IMG/VR virus record: IMGVR_UViG_3300037507_002489
Span: 1-64,000 of that record
Reading direction: 5' to 3' (one strand)
DNA: 64,000 bases
DNA from: a virus
Every line of letters begins with the position of its first letter. Position 1 is the stretch's first letter. Shown here piece after piece: positions 14,402-22,150 of this stretch. Both the position numbers and the translations under genes were made by a program. The notes below the pieces were generated by a model. That model was not told the DNA's origin. It did not search any database and worked only from the letters and a program-made list of their open reading frames with translations.

Positions 14402-16684
14402 TTAAATACTGGCAAAGTTTTTAATCTGAATAGTTCCAATCATAGCAGCATGAACACTACACTGATATCTGTAGCTACCAGTAATTGAATCTGGAATCTT
14501 CCAATATAGTGTGCCCGATGTTTGACCTTGAGCCGACGCTCCTGTAGTTACGGTGCCCCCTGTGGTCACGTGTACCAATCCTGTGTTATAATTTGCGCCA
14601 GCGCCGTCTTGTATCAAGAATGGATGTCCAGTCACATTGAGATTGAAAGCTATGGTGGTGCCATTGATGGCATAGACTGTAGGATCGTCAGTGGTGCCAT
14701 ATTGGTCAAATCTGTAAGCACTAGCTCCGTTGTTTGTGACATTAAGTCTTGTTATTGCCTGTAGATAAAATTGGTCTATGGTGAGATCTGCACGATCACT
14801 TAGTCCGGTGAATGATGTGGCGCCTGCGCTGACTGTGCTGGTAATTGTCACTGTGTCTGTGCCGGCATCCGTGGTTATTGAGATCCCTGTGCCTGCAGCT
14901 ATAGTAAGAGTGTCAGTGGCCGAATCTGCTACCACAGAACTCTGCCCAGCTACTGCTATTGTTTCAAAAGTGTTTTGGCCAGTACCTGAGTTGGTAATGG
15001 TCACAGTGTCTGTACCTGCATCTGTGGTAATAGTAATGCCTGTACCTGCCACCAGTGTTAGTGTGTCTGTGGCTGAATCTGCTACAACATTCGATTGGCC
15101 TGCCACAGATATAGTGGCAAAACTGTCAGATGCTAATCCTCCGCCCGAAACAGTAGCCCATGTATTGTCGCCTCTAAGGTAGGTGCTGGCACTAGGTGTT
15201 CCTGACGACCCGAGTCTTCCGATGGGTACTGTGCCGCTGGTGAGTTGTGTAGCATTTAATGCTGTGAGATTAGCCCCGCTGGCCGCTGGTAATGTTGCAG
15301 GAAGTGCTGTGAGATTTGCGCCACTCACTGCAGGCAACGTAGCCGGAAATCTGGCGTCCGGTATGGTGCCTGAAGTCAACTGCGTAGCATTTAACGAAGT
15401 AAGTGCTGAACCTCCACCACTGAAGTTAGTGGCCGTAAGTAGTCCAGCATCTGATATGGTTGCAGAGCTGGTTTGTATGATAGTACCGGTAGTACCGTCA
15501 TAGCGTACAATAGCATTATCGACATATCCGCCACCACTGCTAAGAACATCTCCTGTACCTGCTCCCGAAGCTCCTGCTGGCCCTTGCGGTCCTACTGGCC
15601 CAGGTACACCTACAGCAGAAGTATTCTGTCTTGTGCCGTCTGCAAATACGATTTCATTGCCTACTACCACATCTGATTCAAAATTTACAGCAGGAGTTAC
15701 AGTGATAGCTGTGCTGTCTGTGCTGTCTATGGTGTTAGCAACAAATGTTATGTTGCCTGTGCTGGCTGTGCTGGTAATTGTAATGGCATCTGTGCCAGCA
15801 TTAGTTGTGAGGGTTATACCTGCGCCTGCCACTAGTGTCAGCGTATCTGTGGGGGTGCCCGCAGCCACTGAGCTTTGCCCTGCTACTGCTATTGTGGCAA
15901 AACTATTAGACTCTAAGTCTGTATCATTAATCCAATTTGTGCCGTTATACTTCAACACCTGGTTAATTGTTGGAGTTGTTAACACAACATCACTCAAGTC
16001 ATTTAGTGCGCCTCCGCTACCGGTTCCTGATCCAGGATCTGCTACTGCTATTGACTGACCCATGGCCAAGTGATTCCAACACCAATAGTAGAGCAAAGCT
16101 GGCGTAGAATTAGTGACTGTGATACGCACCTGCCGTGCAGTGGCTGTGGCAAACATATTACTGTTATACACTGCCTGTGTAACATTAACATTATCTAGGT
16201 AATATTGCACATCTACAAGATAACTTGTGCCGCCGCCATTGTTTCCACTGAGATTATCTGCGGAAAAATTCAAAGGATGCTGATTTACTGTAGTTCCATT
16301 GACGTTAGGAAAGTAGACGTTGGTAGGATCGTCCTGAACAAACACATAGGTATAGCCCACTACAAAATTCAGTATAGGACGATAAACACCGTTAAGATTG
16401 TATTTGTTGCCTGTATCGCCGCCTTGAGGACCTGTGATTGTTACCTGATATGTGACTGTAGCCAGTTTAGAAACCACAGACTTAGATCTAAAATCACTGG
16501 TTGACACATTGGCAAGATCTCCTCTAGCTAAATTTAATCCGCCAGTGGATGATCCGTTGTAAATTCTAAGGGTATTAGCTGTTTGATCGTAAAAAACTTC
16601 ACCTCTTAGCCCTGACTTTCTGTTCAGAAATTCAGCGTCTCTTGGAATTATTCTTACTGCATCGGATACGGATATTTTGGCCAT
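14402..16684 (-). CDS. Tail fibre-like protein with collagen-like segment and two cupredoxin-like domains
   Basis: A 760-residue structural protein, probably a fibre. Residues 1-70 form a fibre N-terminal region (IPRDAEFLNRKSG). Around 75-215 is a cupredoxin-like fold, with QHPLNFS near 137 and YWCWNHLAMG near 200. Three near-copies of a roughly 45-residue 'FATIAVAGQSSV...TDTLTLVAG' repeat follow. Near residues 359-376 lies a short Gly-x-Y collagen-like run, and then LNATQLTSGT repeats. The C-terminal 100 residues form a second cupredoxin-like domain with GHPFLIQ and YQCSVHAAM. Both domains keep His...Cys-x2-His-x2-Met, the type-1 copper arrangement. Upstream octamer: AATAAATA. Confidence 0.78.
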   Translation of the reverse strand: MAKISVSDAVRIIPRDAEFLNRKSGLRGEVFYDQTANTLRIYNGSSTGGLNLARGDLANVSTSDFRSKSVVSKLATVTYQVTITGPQGGDTGNKYNLNGVYRPILNFVVGYTYVFVQDDPTNVYFPNVNGTTVNQHPLNFSADNLSGNNGGGTSYLVDVQYYLDNVNVTQAVYNSNMFATATARQVRITVTNSTPALLYYWCWNHLAMGQSIAVADPGSGTGSGGALNDLSDVVLTTPTINQVLKYNGTNWINDTDLESNSFATIAVAGQSSVAAGTPTDTLTLVAGAGITLTTNAGTDAITITSTASTGNITFVANTIDSTDSTAITVTPAVNFESDVVVGNEIVFADGTRQNTSAVGVPGPVGPQGPAGASGAGTGDVLSSGGGYVDNAIVRYDGTTGTIIQTSSATISDAGLLTATNFSGGGSALTSLNATQLTSGTIPDARFPATLPAVSGANLTALPATLPAASGANLTALNATQLTSGTVPIGRLGSSGTPSASTYLRGDNTWATVSGGGLASDSFATISVAGQSNVVADSATDTLTLVAGTGITITTDAGTDTVTITNSGTGQNTFETIAVAGQSSVVADSATDTLTIAAGTGISITTDAGTDTVTITSTVSAGATSFTGLSDRADLTIDQFYLQAITRLNVTNNGASAYRFDQYGTTDDPTVYAINGTTIAFNLNVTGHPFLIQDGAGANYNTGLVHVTTGGTVTTGASAQGQTSGTLYWKIPDSITGSYRYQCSVHAAMIGTIQIKNFASI

Positions 16685-16708
16685 TGATATTCTTTGTTAT
16701 TAGTCTAT

Positions 16709-16716
16709 TATTTATT
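16709..16716 (-). promoter_or_regulatory. Late promoter-like octamer AATAAATA
   Basis: AATAAATA on the minus strand, 24 nt before the fibre gene ATG, in the divergent gap with the plus-strand 78-residue gene. Confidence 0.5.
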
Positions 16717-16738
16717 CTAAAAATGCAGACTGGATACC

Positions 16739-16746
16739 TATAAATA
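16739..16746 (+). promoter_or_regulatory. Perfect late promoter TATAAATA
   Basis: Exact match to the T4 late consensus, ending 4 nt before a GTG start and with no Shine-Dalgarno. It is the clearest start-proximal octamer in the window. Confidence 0.7.
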
Positions 16747-16750
16747 AACA

Positions 16751-16987
16751 GTGACTTTGACTATCAAAATACTACAAGATGACTGCGCTGTGAGTCCTGT
16801 TTTTCTCAAAGCCGTGGAATATCTTATAGAAAAACAAAATAATACAGATCAGTTGTCTTTAGATCTACAGTCTGTGATTAGACATCACTGGCAAACAGAA
16901 TTTAAATCATCAATTTCTGAAGATTGGAGTTGCATTGAGTTTTCAAATAGTTTAGATCTGATGACTTTTTCATTGAAATTCAGTTGA
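16751..16987 (+). CDS. Small unknown protein (78 residues)
   Basis: Starts at GTG directly after a perfect TATAAATA. The product (TLTIKILQDDCAVSPVFL...) is acidic, mixed alpha/beta, and not recognised. Two Cys are far apart and no motif is evident. It ends overlapping the convergent paralogue gene by 8 bp. The promoter support makes a real gene likelier than the sequence alone would. Confidence 0.5.
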   Translation: MTLTIKILQDDCAVSPVFLKAVEYLIEKQNNTDQLSLDLQSVIRHHWQTEFKSSISEDWSCIEFSNSLDLMTFSLKFS

Positions 16988-17324
16988 TTTCATCTACCCA
17001 TACATTGTTGGTAGCAAGATCTATATCATATGTTGCAAGAAATTCCTGAACCCTATTCGAAGCATCTTTTCCAAAAAATGTCAACGAATGGAACTTTGTT
17101 TCCGCTAACACAGGATAATAAACCAAATAGAATTCACAATAAGGATCCCAGGCAGCGTATACACCTATTACACCTGGTTTAAAATAAATTTCTTCCCAAA
17201 CTGTTATATCTGCAACACAAGGAGTAGCAGTAGTTTGCAAATTGTTAGACGAGATGTTTTGACAATAATTTTTATAAAACTTGTGACTGAATATCTCGTC
17301 GCTGGAAATAAAACGGGTGGCCAT
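16980..17324 (-). CDS. Unknown protein, paralogue of the gene at 20763-21191
   Basis: 114 residues. The core 'VWEEIYFKPGVIGVYAAWDPY' followed by CEFYLVY and the closing 'NVWVDEIN' match IWEQICYKTGGIGLYAAYLPY, AEFYIVT and TWVDDKDLW of the other protein, so the two are paralogues. The family is not recognised. The ATG is 6 nt from CATAAATA, without a Shine-Dalgarno. The two copies flank the plus-strand dioxygenase operon, one on each side, which suggests duplication around the inserted block. Confidence 0.62.
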   Translation of the reverse strand: MATRFISSDEIFSHKFYKNYCQNISSNNLQTTATPCVADITVWEEIYFKPGVIGVYAAWDPYCEFYLVYYPVLAETKFHSLTFFGKDASNRVQEFLATYDIDLATNNVWVDEIN

Positions 17325-17330
17325 AATCAG

Positions 17331-17338
17331 TATTTATG
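17331..17338 (-). promoter_or_regulatory. Late promoter octamer CATAAATA
   Basis: CATAAATA on the minus strand, 6 nt from the ATG of the 114-residue gene; no ribosome-binding site fits in between. Confidence 0.6.
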
Positions 17339-17391
17339 AAATAATTCCGTTGCTCTCTTAAATAGCATAGCTCGTATAAAAGGACAACAAT

Positions 17392-18021
17392 ATGACCGTG
17401 GTAATAAACAATTTTTTTCCTGGGGAACTACAGCCAAGCACTGTGATAGCAGGTTGTATTGCCATTTATGAAAATGCCTGGCCGAACCCAGAGAACACTA
17501 TCAAGATGGTGGAAAACGCAGCTTCTAATTCAGATTCCGGAGTGCATTGGCAACGAGCCGAAACCACTCAGGAAGGACCACATCAAACACACAGAACAAA
17601 CAAAATGATGGGAGTTACTCATCTAGCAGGAATTACCAATAATGCTGTATTACAAAATGTTCATAATCAGTTCTATATGTTATTATTAGCAGCATCAATT
17701 CCCTATGCTAAAAGATTTAATATCAAGGAAGGTCTTTGGCACGAACATTATCAAATGTTAAAATACGATCAAGGCGAAGAATACAAAGGACATTATGATG
17801 GCGGAACTCCTATAGGAAGAGCAATATCTTGCTTGTGTTATTTAAATGACAATTTTGAAGGAGGTGAGTTGGAATTTCCTAATTTTCACGTAAAAATTAA
17901 ACCTGAACCCGGAATGTTAATTTTGTTCCCATCCAACTATGCGTATCTACACATTGCACACCCAATAACATCTGGCACAAAATACAGCATGGTAACGTGG
18001 ATCAAGGATAGAGAAATATAA
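17392..18021 (+). CDS. Prolyl 4-hydroxylase-type 2-oxoglutarate/Fe(II) dioxygenase
   Basis: The best-preserved dioxygenase of the island (209 residues). GHYDGG gives His134-x-Asp136; the strand CLCYLNDNFEGGELEF is a prolyl 4-hydroxylase landmark; PGMLILFPSNYAYLHIAHPI carries distal His187; and Lys197 in SGTKYSM replaces the 2-oxoglutarate Arg, as in collagen prolyl 4-hydroxylases. Shine-Dalgarno AAGGA precedes the ATG. It is the first gene of a five-gene plus-strand operon (to 20754). The substrate is unknown; a neighbouring fibre protein contains a Gly-x-Y run, which is a possible target by inference only. Confidence 0.86.
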   Translation: MTVVINNFFPGELQPSTVIAGCIAIYENAWPNPENTIKMVENAASNSDSGVHWQRAETTQEGPHQTHRTNKMMGVTHLAGITNNAVLQNVHNQFYMLLLAASIPYAKRFNIKEGLWHEHYQMLKYDQGEEYKGHYDGGTPIGRAISCLCYLNDNFEGGELEFPNFHVKIKPEPGMLILFPSNYAYLHIAHPITSGTKYSMVTWIKDREI

Positions 18022-18022
18022 T

Positions 18023-18691
18023 ATGTATTTTCCTTCTCTGTGTGTAGATAATTTTTATAACGATCCGAATGTGATCAGAGAGTTTGCGTTATCTTTAGAA
18101 TTCAAAACAACTTCTAATGTGCCATGGCCTGGCAAAAGATCACCTTCCCTAGATTCTGTAAATCCTGTATTTTTTAAAAATTTCTGCGATAAGCTATTTT
18201 CCCTGACCTTTGATTTTAAAAAAACCAACAGTGTTAAATGGGCTGTGGAAACCTACTTCCAAATTGCAGAACCAGATCAATACTCATCAATCAATCAAGG
18301 ATGGATTCATGCAGACTATAAGCCATATGCTGGGGTGATATATCTCACTCCCGGTATAGATACGGGCTGCGGCACTTCGTTGTTTAGACCAAAAAAACCA
18401 TTTGATATACCGATCAATCTAGAAGAAAAACAAGATATGTTTTTGAACTTTGATAGAACTAAAACTGATTTCTATAATGAAAAGCTACAGGAAAACAACA
18501 GTCTATTTGAAGAAACTGTGAATTTTAAAAATATCTATAATAGAATTGTTGCCTATGACGGATTCCAGTATCATGGTGTAAATAAATTTACAGGGCATGA
18601 TAACAGGCCCAGACTTACACAGGTATTTTTTATTCAAGAAGTAAGTTCTGATTATTTTCCTATTCCTGCATCGAGACAAATATTATTATGA
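18023..18691 (+). CDS. DUF6445-like putative Fe(II)/2-oxoglutarate oxygenase
   Basis: 222 residues. His96-x-Asp98 in WIHADYKPYAGVIYL, then a GTSLF strand, and distal His184 in QYHGVNKF with Arg195/Arg197 before LTQVFFI. This resembles the DUF6445 family, which has a dioxygenase-like core and no proven reaction. The match is by eye. It starts one base after the prolyl hydroxylase stop and overlaps the next gene by 4 bp. Confidence 0.72.
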   Translation: MYFPSLCVDNFYNDPNVIREFALSLEFKTTSNVPWPGKRSPSLDSVNPVFFKNFCDKLFSLTFDFKKTNSVKWAVETYFQIAEPDQYSSINQGWIHADYKPYAGVIYLTPGIDTGCGTSLFRPKKPFDIPINLEEKQDMFLNFDRTKTDFYNEKLQENNSLFEETVNFKNIYNRIVAYDGFQYHGVNKFTGHDNRPRLTQVFFIQEVSSDYFPIPASRQILL

Positions 18692-19491
18692 AATTTCCGT
18701 ATTTTTTTACTAGACAAGAAGAAGTGGTAGTAGACTGCTTTACTCATCTTGCACATGCCTACGACTACGCTAAAATTGACTGGGCTATGAAGTATGCTCC
18801 GGATTGGTGGAGACAGTTGCCATCAAAAGTGCCAGACTCTGATCCCCCTTTGGTAACCATAAAACATTGTAACGCAATTATAGAATACTATAAAAAAGGC
18901 ATAGCTATTCCTTCATGGTTTGAAATGAATATGATGGTAAATCCCATAGGATCTGAAAAAGAGTGGGAATGGGTGAGTTCTAACGGGGACGTTTCTACTC
19001 CTACTAATCATCCAGGTGTGCAATTTCCTGGCTTTGCTGGCCAGCATGGTCATAATATAAAACTTATTTCTCCCTGGGCAATTAAAACTAAAAAAGACAT
19101 GAATTTTACTTGGACTGAACCGTTATGGAATATGCAAGACACCCATGGAGTTATATCAGTATTGCCTGGCTTAGTGAACTACAAATATACCCATGCCACT
19201 GAAATTAACCTATTTGTAAAACAGACCAAAGAATTGCAAACTTGCACCATACTGCCGTTGACTCCACTGGCTATTATGCACCCTATGACTGAAAAGAAGA
19301 TCAAACTTGTGCATCATTTGGTCACTCAGTCCGAATATCAACGAGTATTTGGCATTGATAAATTTGTGATGAAAAGAGATGAATATCGTGATTCTACTCA
19401 ACTTTATAATAACAAAAAAAGACTGCATGAAAAAATAGAACAACAAGCACTTGGTTGTCCTTTTCATCAAGGAGCTTCAAATGGAAAATAA
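18688..19491 (+). CDS. Unknown protein, paralogue of the gene at 11776-12504
   Basis: 267 residues, Trp-rich (PDWWRQLP, WEWVSS, NFTWTEPLW). It aligns with the 242-residue protein in the other dioxygenase operon over most of its length, with a 25-residue charged C-terminal extension ending CPFHQGASNGK. The family was not recognised with confidence. It overlaps both neighbours (4 bp upstream, 11 bp downstream), so it is tightly cotranslated with oxygenases. No membrane segment or obvious catalytic motif. Confidence 0.65.
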   Translation: MKFPYFFTRQEEVVVDCFTHLAHAYDYAKIDWAMKYAPDWWRQLPSKVPDSDPPLVTIKHCNAIIEYYKKGIAIPSWFEMNMMVNPIGSEKEWEWVSSNGDVSTPTNHPGVQFPGFAGQHGHNIKLISPWAIKTKKDMNFTWTEPLWNMQDTHGVISVLPGLVNYKYTHATEINLFVKQTKELQTCTILPLTPLAIMHPMTEKKIKLVHHLVTQSEYQRVFGIDKFVMKRDEYRDSTQLYNNKKRLHEKIEQQALGCPFHQGASNGK

Positions 19492-20158
19492 AGACTTTTT
19501 TGAAAAAAACAAATACTTAGTATTAAGATCCGCAATCTCCACGGAACTAAGAGATTTTGTCACTCAATATGCTCTGTTTGATGAAATGCAAGATTTCACT
19601 CCGGAAAAAGCCTTAATGGGCGACGGAGCTCAGTGTGCTGAAGCTCATTCAAAATACTGTGATCCTGCAATGGAAAGCATGTTGTTGCATCTGCAACCTG
19701 TGCTAGAACAAGCAGTGGGTTTTTCTCTGTTTCCAACTTATTGCTATTATAGAGTTTATAGAAACGGTGACACACTTACTCCCCATGTAGATAGGCCTAG
19801 TTGTGAAATTTCTGCAACTCTGTGTTTCAATTTCAATTACGATGCTGACAAAGTTTGGTCAATATATATGGATGGTAATCGAGTGGATCTACTACCCGGT
19901 GACCTAGCAATTTATCGAGGATGTGATGTGCCTCATTGGCGCGAACCTTTCGACAAAGGTCAAGATGCTTGGCAAGTGCAGGCTTTCTTTCATTATGTAG
20001 ATGCTCATGGACCAAATGCAGAATGGAAATGGGACAAACGTGATTCTTTGGGCATGCTAGGCACCGTCCCTAGTCTAGAACTTCTAAAAGAATATAAAAC
20101 ATCTACTAAACCCGGTGATGCTGTGGCTGAGAAATCCTATATCCAATACACCAAATGA
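19481..20158 (+). CDS. 2-oxoglutarate/Fe(II) dioxygenase-like protein
   Basis: The start at 19481 is chosen over an upstream in-frame one because AAGGAG lies 6 nt before it. The product is 225 residues. His102-x-Asp104 (TPHVDRP) is followed by SATLCFNFNY, WSIYMDG and LLPGDLAIYRG, and the distal His is His152 in DVPHWREP. The usual Arg position is not clear (a Gln165 or later residue may serve). The C-terminal 50 residues are extra. It overlaps the next gene by 4 bp. Confidence 0.75.
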   Translation: MENKDFFEKNKYLVLRSAISTELRDFVTQYALFDEMQDFTPEKALMGDGAQCAEAHSKYCDPAMESMLLHLQPVLEQAVGFSLFPTYCYYRVYRNGDTLTPHVDRPSCEISATLCFNFNYDADKVWSIYMDGNRVDLLPGDLAIYRGCDVPHWREPFDKGQDAWQVQAFFHYVDAHGPNAEWKWDKRDSLGMLGTVPSLELLKEYKTSTKPGDAVAEKSYIQYTK

Positions 20159-20754
20159 TAGACGGTTGGTTCCCCACACTGATCTACAATGATACATTAA
20201 ATTTTCAACATAGACAGTATCTTGTAAACAAGGCCAAGACCATATATTTTCAGACTCAAGGTCATACTGTTACCAAGTGGGCCTGTGATACCTACAATAC
20301 TGTGGGATTTTATGATTATAGATCTGATCAAGACACTATAGTTATATCCTTGATTGAGCTGCTTCGAAACAAGGTACACGAATTTGGTAAAAACTACGGT
20401 ATTAATCTTCCCATCGAAACTCTTTACTGCAAAGACTTTTGGTTTAATCTTGCAGAACCGGGAGCCTATCAAGAATATCATCAACACACACGATCTCATT
20501 TCAGTGTTAGTTACTATCTGTCTGTGTTAGAAAATTGTGGAAAAATTCGGTTTAGAAGCATAGAAGCCATGACTGACATGTATACTCTTCCGGTAGAAGG
20601 CAATCTTGAAAATTTTGCTAGCAGGAAAACCTGTACGTATGAACCAGTAGACGATTTGCTTTTGATATTTAGATCTAATGTTCCACACATGGTGGAAAAA
20701 AATTACAGTAAAGAGCTTAGGATTAGCATTAGCGCAAACTTTGAATATGCCTAG
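20155..20754 (+). CDS. 2-oxoglutarate/Fe(II) dioxygenase-like protein (TIGR02466 type)
   Basis: 199 residues beginning DGWFPTLIYNDTL, the family's entry strand. His109-x-His111 (EYHQH) precedes HFSVSYYLSV, with LIFRSNVPHMV providing distal His178 and Arg189 before ISISANF. It is the last gene of the plus-strand dioxygenase operon and stops 8 bp before the convergent 142-residue gene. No terminator hairpin is visible between them. Confidence 0.76.
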   Translation: MIDGWFPTLIYNDTLNFQHRQYLVNKAKTIYFQTQGHTVTKWACDTYNTVGFYDYRSDQDTIVISLIELLRNKVHEFGKNYGINLPIETLYCKDFWFNLAEPGAYQEYHQHTRSHFSVSYYLSVLENCGKIRFRSIEAMTDMYTLPVEGNLENFASRKTCTYEPVDDLLLIFRSNVPHMVEKNYSKELRISISANFEYA

Positions 20755-20762
20755 TTCCGGAA

Positions 20763-21191
20763 TTAATCAGACAATGTGACATTGCCTTGCTGTTTGGCTC
20801 CACCAGGTTGATGCAACCACAGATCTTTATCGTCTACCCAGGTTTCTTTTACAGCAACTATCATTCCTACTTCTTTGGCTCTGCGATATGCAGCCTGCAT
20901 GGAACCTGGGCCGTAAAAACATTCAATATTGCCAGGTTTTGCCTGTATCCATTTTCCTGTGACAATATAAAATTCAGCATAGGGCAGATATGCAGCATAT
21001 AACCCTATGCCTCCGGTTTTGTAGCAAATCTGTTCCCAGATTTCCACATCCTCGATCCTCATTTCTCTATCATATTTCCAATCCACAGTTGGTGGCGCAT
21101 AAGGAACATCATGATCCATCCAATTCTCATTGAACAATTCATCTTCCCAAGGCGCTGTGAATATGTCTCGATTGGTTTTAAAAATTGCCAT
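20763..21191 (-). CDS. Unknown protein, paralogue of the gene at 16980-17324
   Basis: 142 residues. Residues 50-125 match the shorter paralogue (IWEQICYKTGGIGLYAAYLPY, EFYIV, TWVDDKDLW); the N-terminal 45 residues and a Gly/Gln-rich tail are extra. It overlaps the glycine-rich fibre gene start by a single base, so it is probably translated as part of the fibre transcript. The family is not recognised; its place suggests a virion or fibre-linked role. Confidence 0.65.
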   Translation of the reverse strand: MAIFKTNRDIFTAPWEDELFNENWMDHDVPYAPPTVDWKYDREMRIEDVEIWEQICYKTGGIGLYAAYLPYAEFYIVTGKWIQAKPGNIECFYGPGSMQAAYRRAKEVGMIVAVKETWVDDKDLWLHQPGGAKQQGNVTLSD

Positions 21192-22135
21192 TAGTTAGGA
21201 TACCTTACTACCACTAGGCCGCTGGCACCGTATCCCGAACCTGCACCCCAGCCAATGTTTGGAGCCCAGTATGAGCCTGCGCCGCCGCCTGATCCGGAAT
21301 TAGCTGTATAGGCATGAGTTACTCCCCATCCTCCGCGAGGATCTTGACTGTATGAATAGTAGCTGTAGCCCCAATTTGGAGTAGATCCGTGACCTCTACC
21401 GCCACCGCTGGCTCCATCTCCACCTGGTTCTGAGCTGTTACCACCACCACCACCACCACCTGCTCGAGCTAATGCAGAGCCAGTGATTGAGCTGCTGGTA
21501 CCAAGTCCACCTTGATGATTCTGACCGGCTTGACTGGACCCACCACCGCCACCGCCCGACCAAGTATATGTGTATGGACTACCTGGAAACCCTTGACCCG
21601 GTTGGCTCGAACCGGCGCCGTAGCCGTAGGCTGCTCCGCCACCACTTCCACCGTATTGGCCGGCTGAGCCATGATAATAGCCGCCGTAACCTCCATAGAT
21701 GCCCTGTATAGGTCCAAGATTACTAGAAGCGCCATTTGCACCGCCATTGTAAGGTTGAGGTCCACCACCTGTGCCAACTGTAACTGGCGTCGTGCCTGTT
21801 GTCAGGGGTGTGGTGCCTGATAGGTATCCTCCGGCACCGCCGCCACCATTGCCGTTGGTGCTGTATCCCTGGCCGCCGCTGCCGCCACCGCCAATAACTA
21901 GATACTCCACAGTTATACCAGCGGCGGTATTCACCAAATTCATTGCTGAATTTTTGTATTGGTCTTTGACTTTGACATTTAGCTGATGATCTCCCACGGT
22001 GGTAAACATGTGAATGGTATAGCCGCCAGCAGTGTATACTTTATCACCGCCAGTGATTTCATAGATAGATTCCGAAATTGCTTTTTCGGGCTGTTGAATA
22101 TTTGATTGACTTCTTATTGTGCTGATAAAAGGCAT
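21191..22135 (-). CDS. Glycine-rich fibre tip/adhesin-like protein
   Basis: 314 residues. After an N-terminal segment with GGDKVYTAGGYTIHMF, the sequence enters EYLVIGGGGSGGQG and then about 190 residues rich in Gly, Tyr, Ser and Asn, ending GLVVVRYPN. This is the pattern of glycine-rich adhesin domains found at phage fibre tips, thought to form polyglycine-II helix bundles. It has its own Shine-Dalgarno (TAGGAG) and follows the 300-residue fibre gene by 15 bp. Likely a receptor-binding determinant; the receptor is unknown. Confidence 0.7.
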   Translation of the reverse strand: MPFISTIRSQSNIQQPEKAISESIYEITGGDKVYTAGGYTIHMFTTVGDHQLNVKVKDQYKNSAMNLVNTAAGITVEYLVIGGGGSGGQGYSTNGNGGGGAGGYLSGTTPLTTGTTPVTVGTGGGPQPYNGGANGASSNLGPIQGIYGGYGGYYHGSAGQYGGSGGGAAYGYGAGSSQPGQGFPGSPYTYTWSGGGGGGSSQAGQNHQGGLGTSSSITGSALARAGGGGGGGNSSEPGGDGASGGGRGHGSTPNWGYSYYSYSQDPRGGWGVTHAYTANSGSGGGAGSYWAPNIGWGAGSGYGASGLVVVRYPN

Positions 22136-22150
22136 ATATTTCTCCTATGC

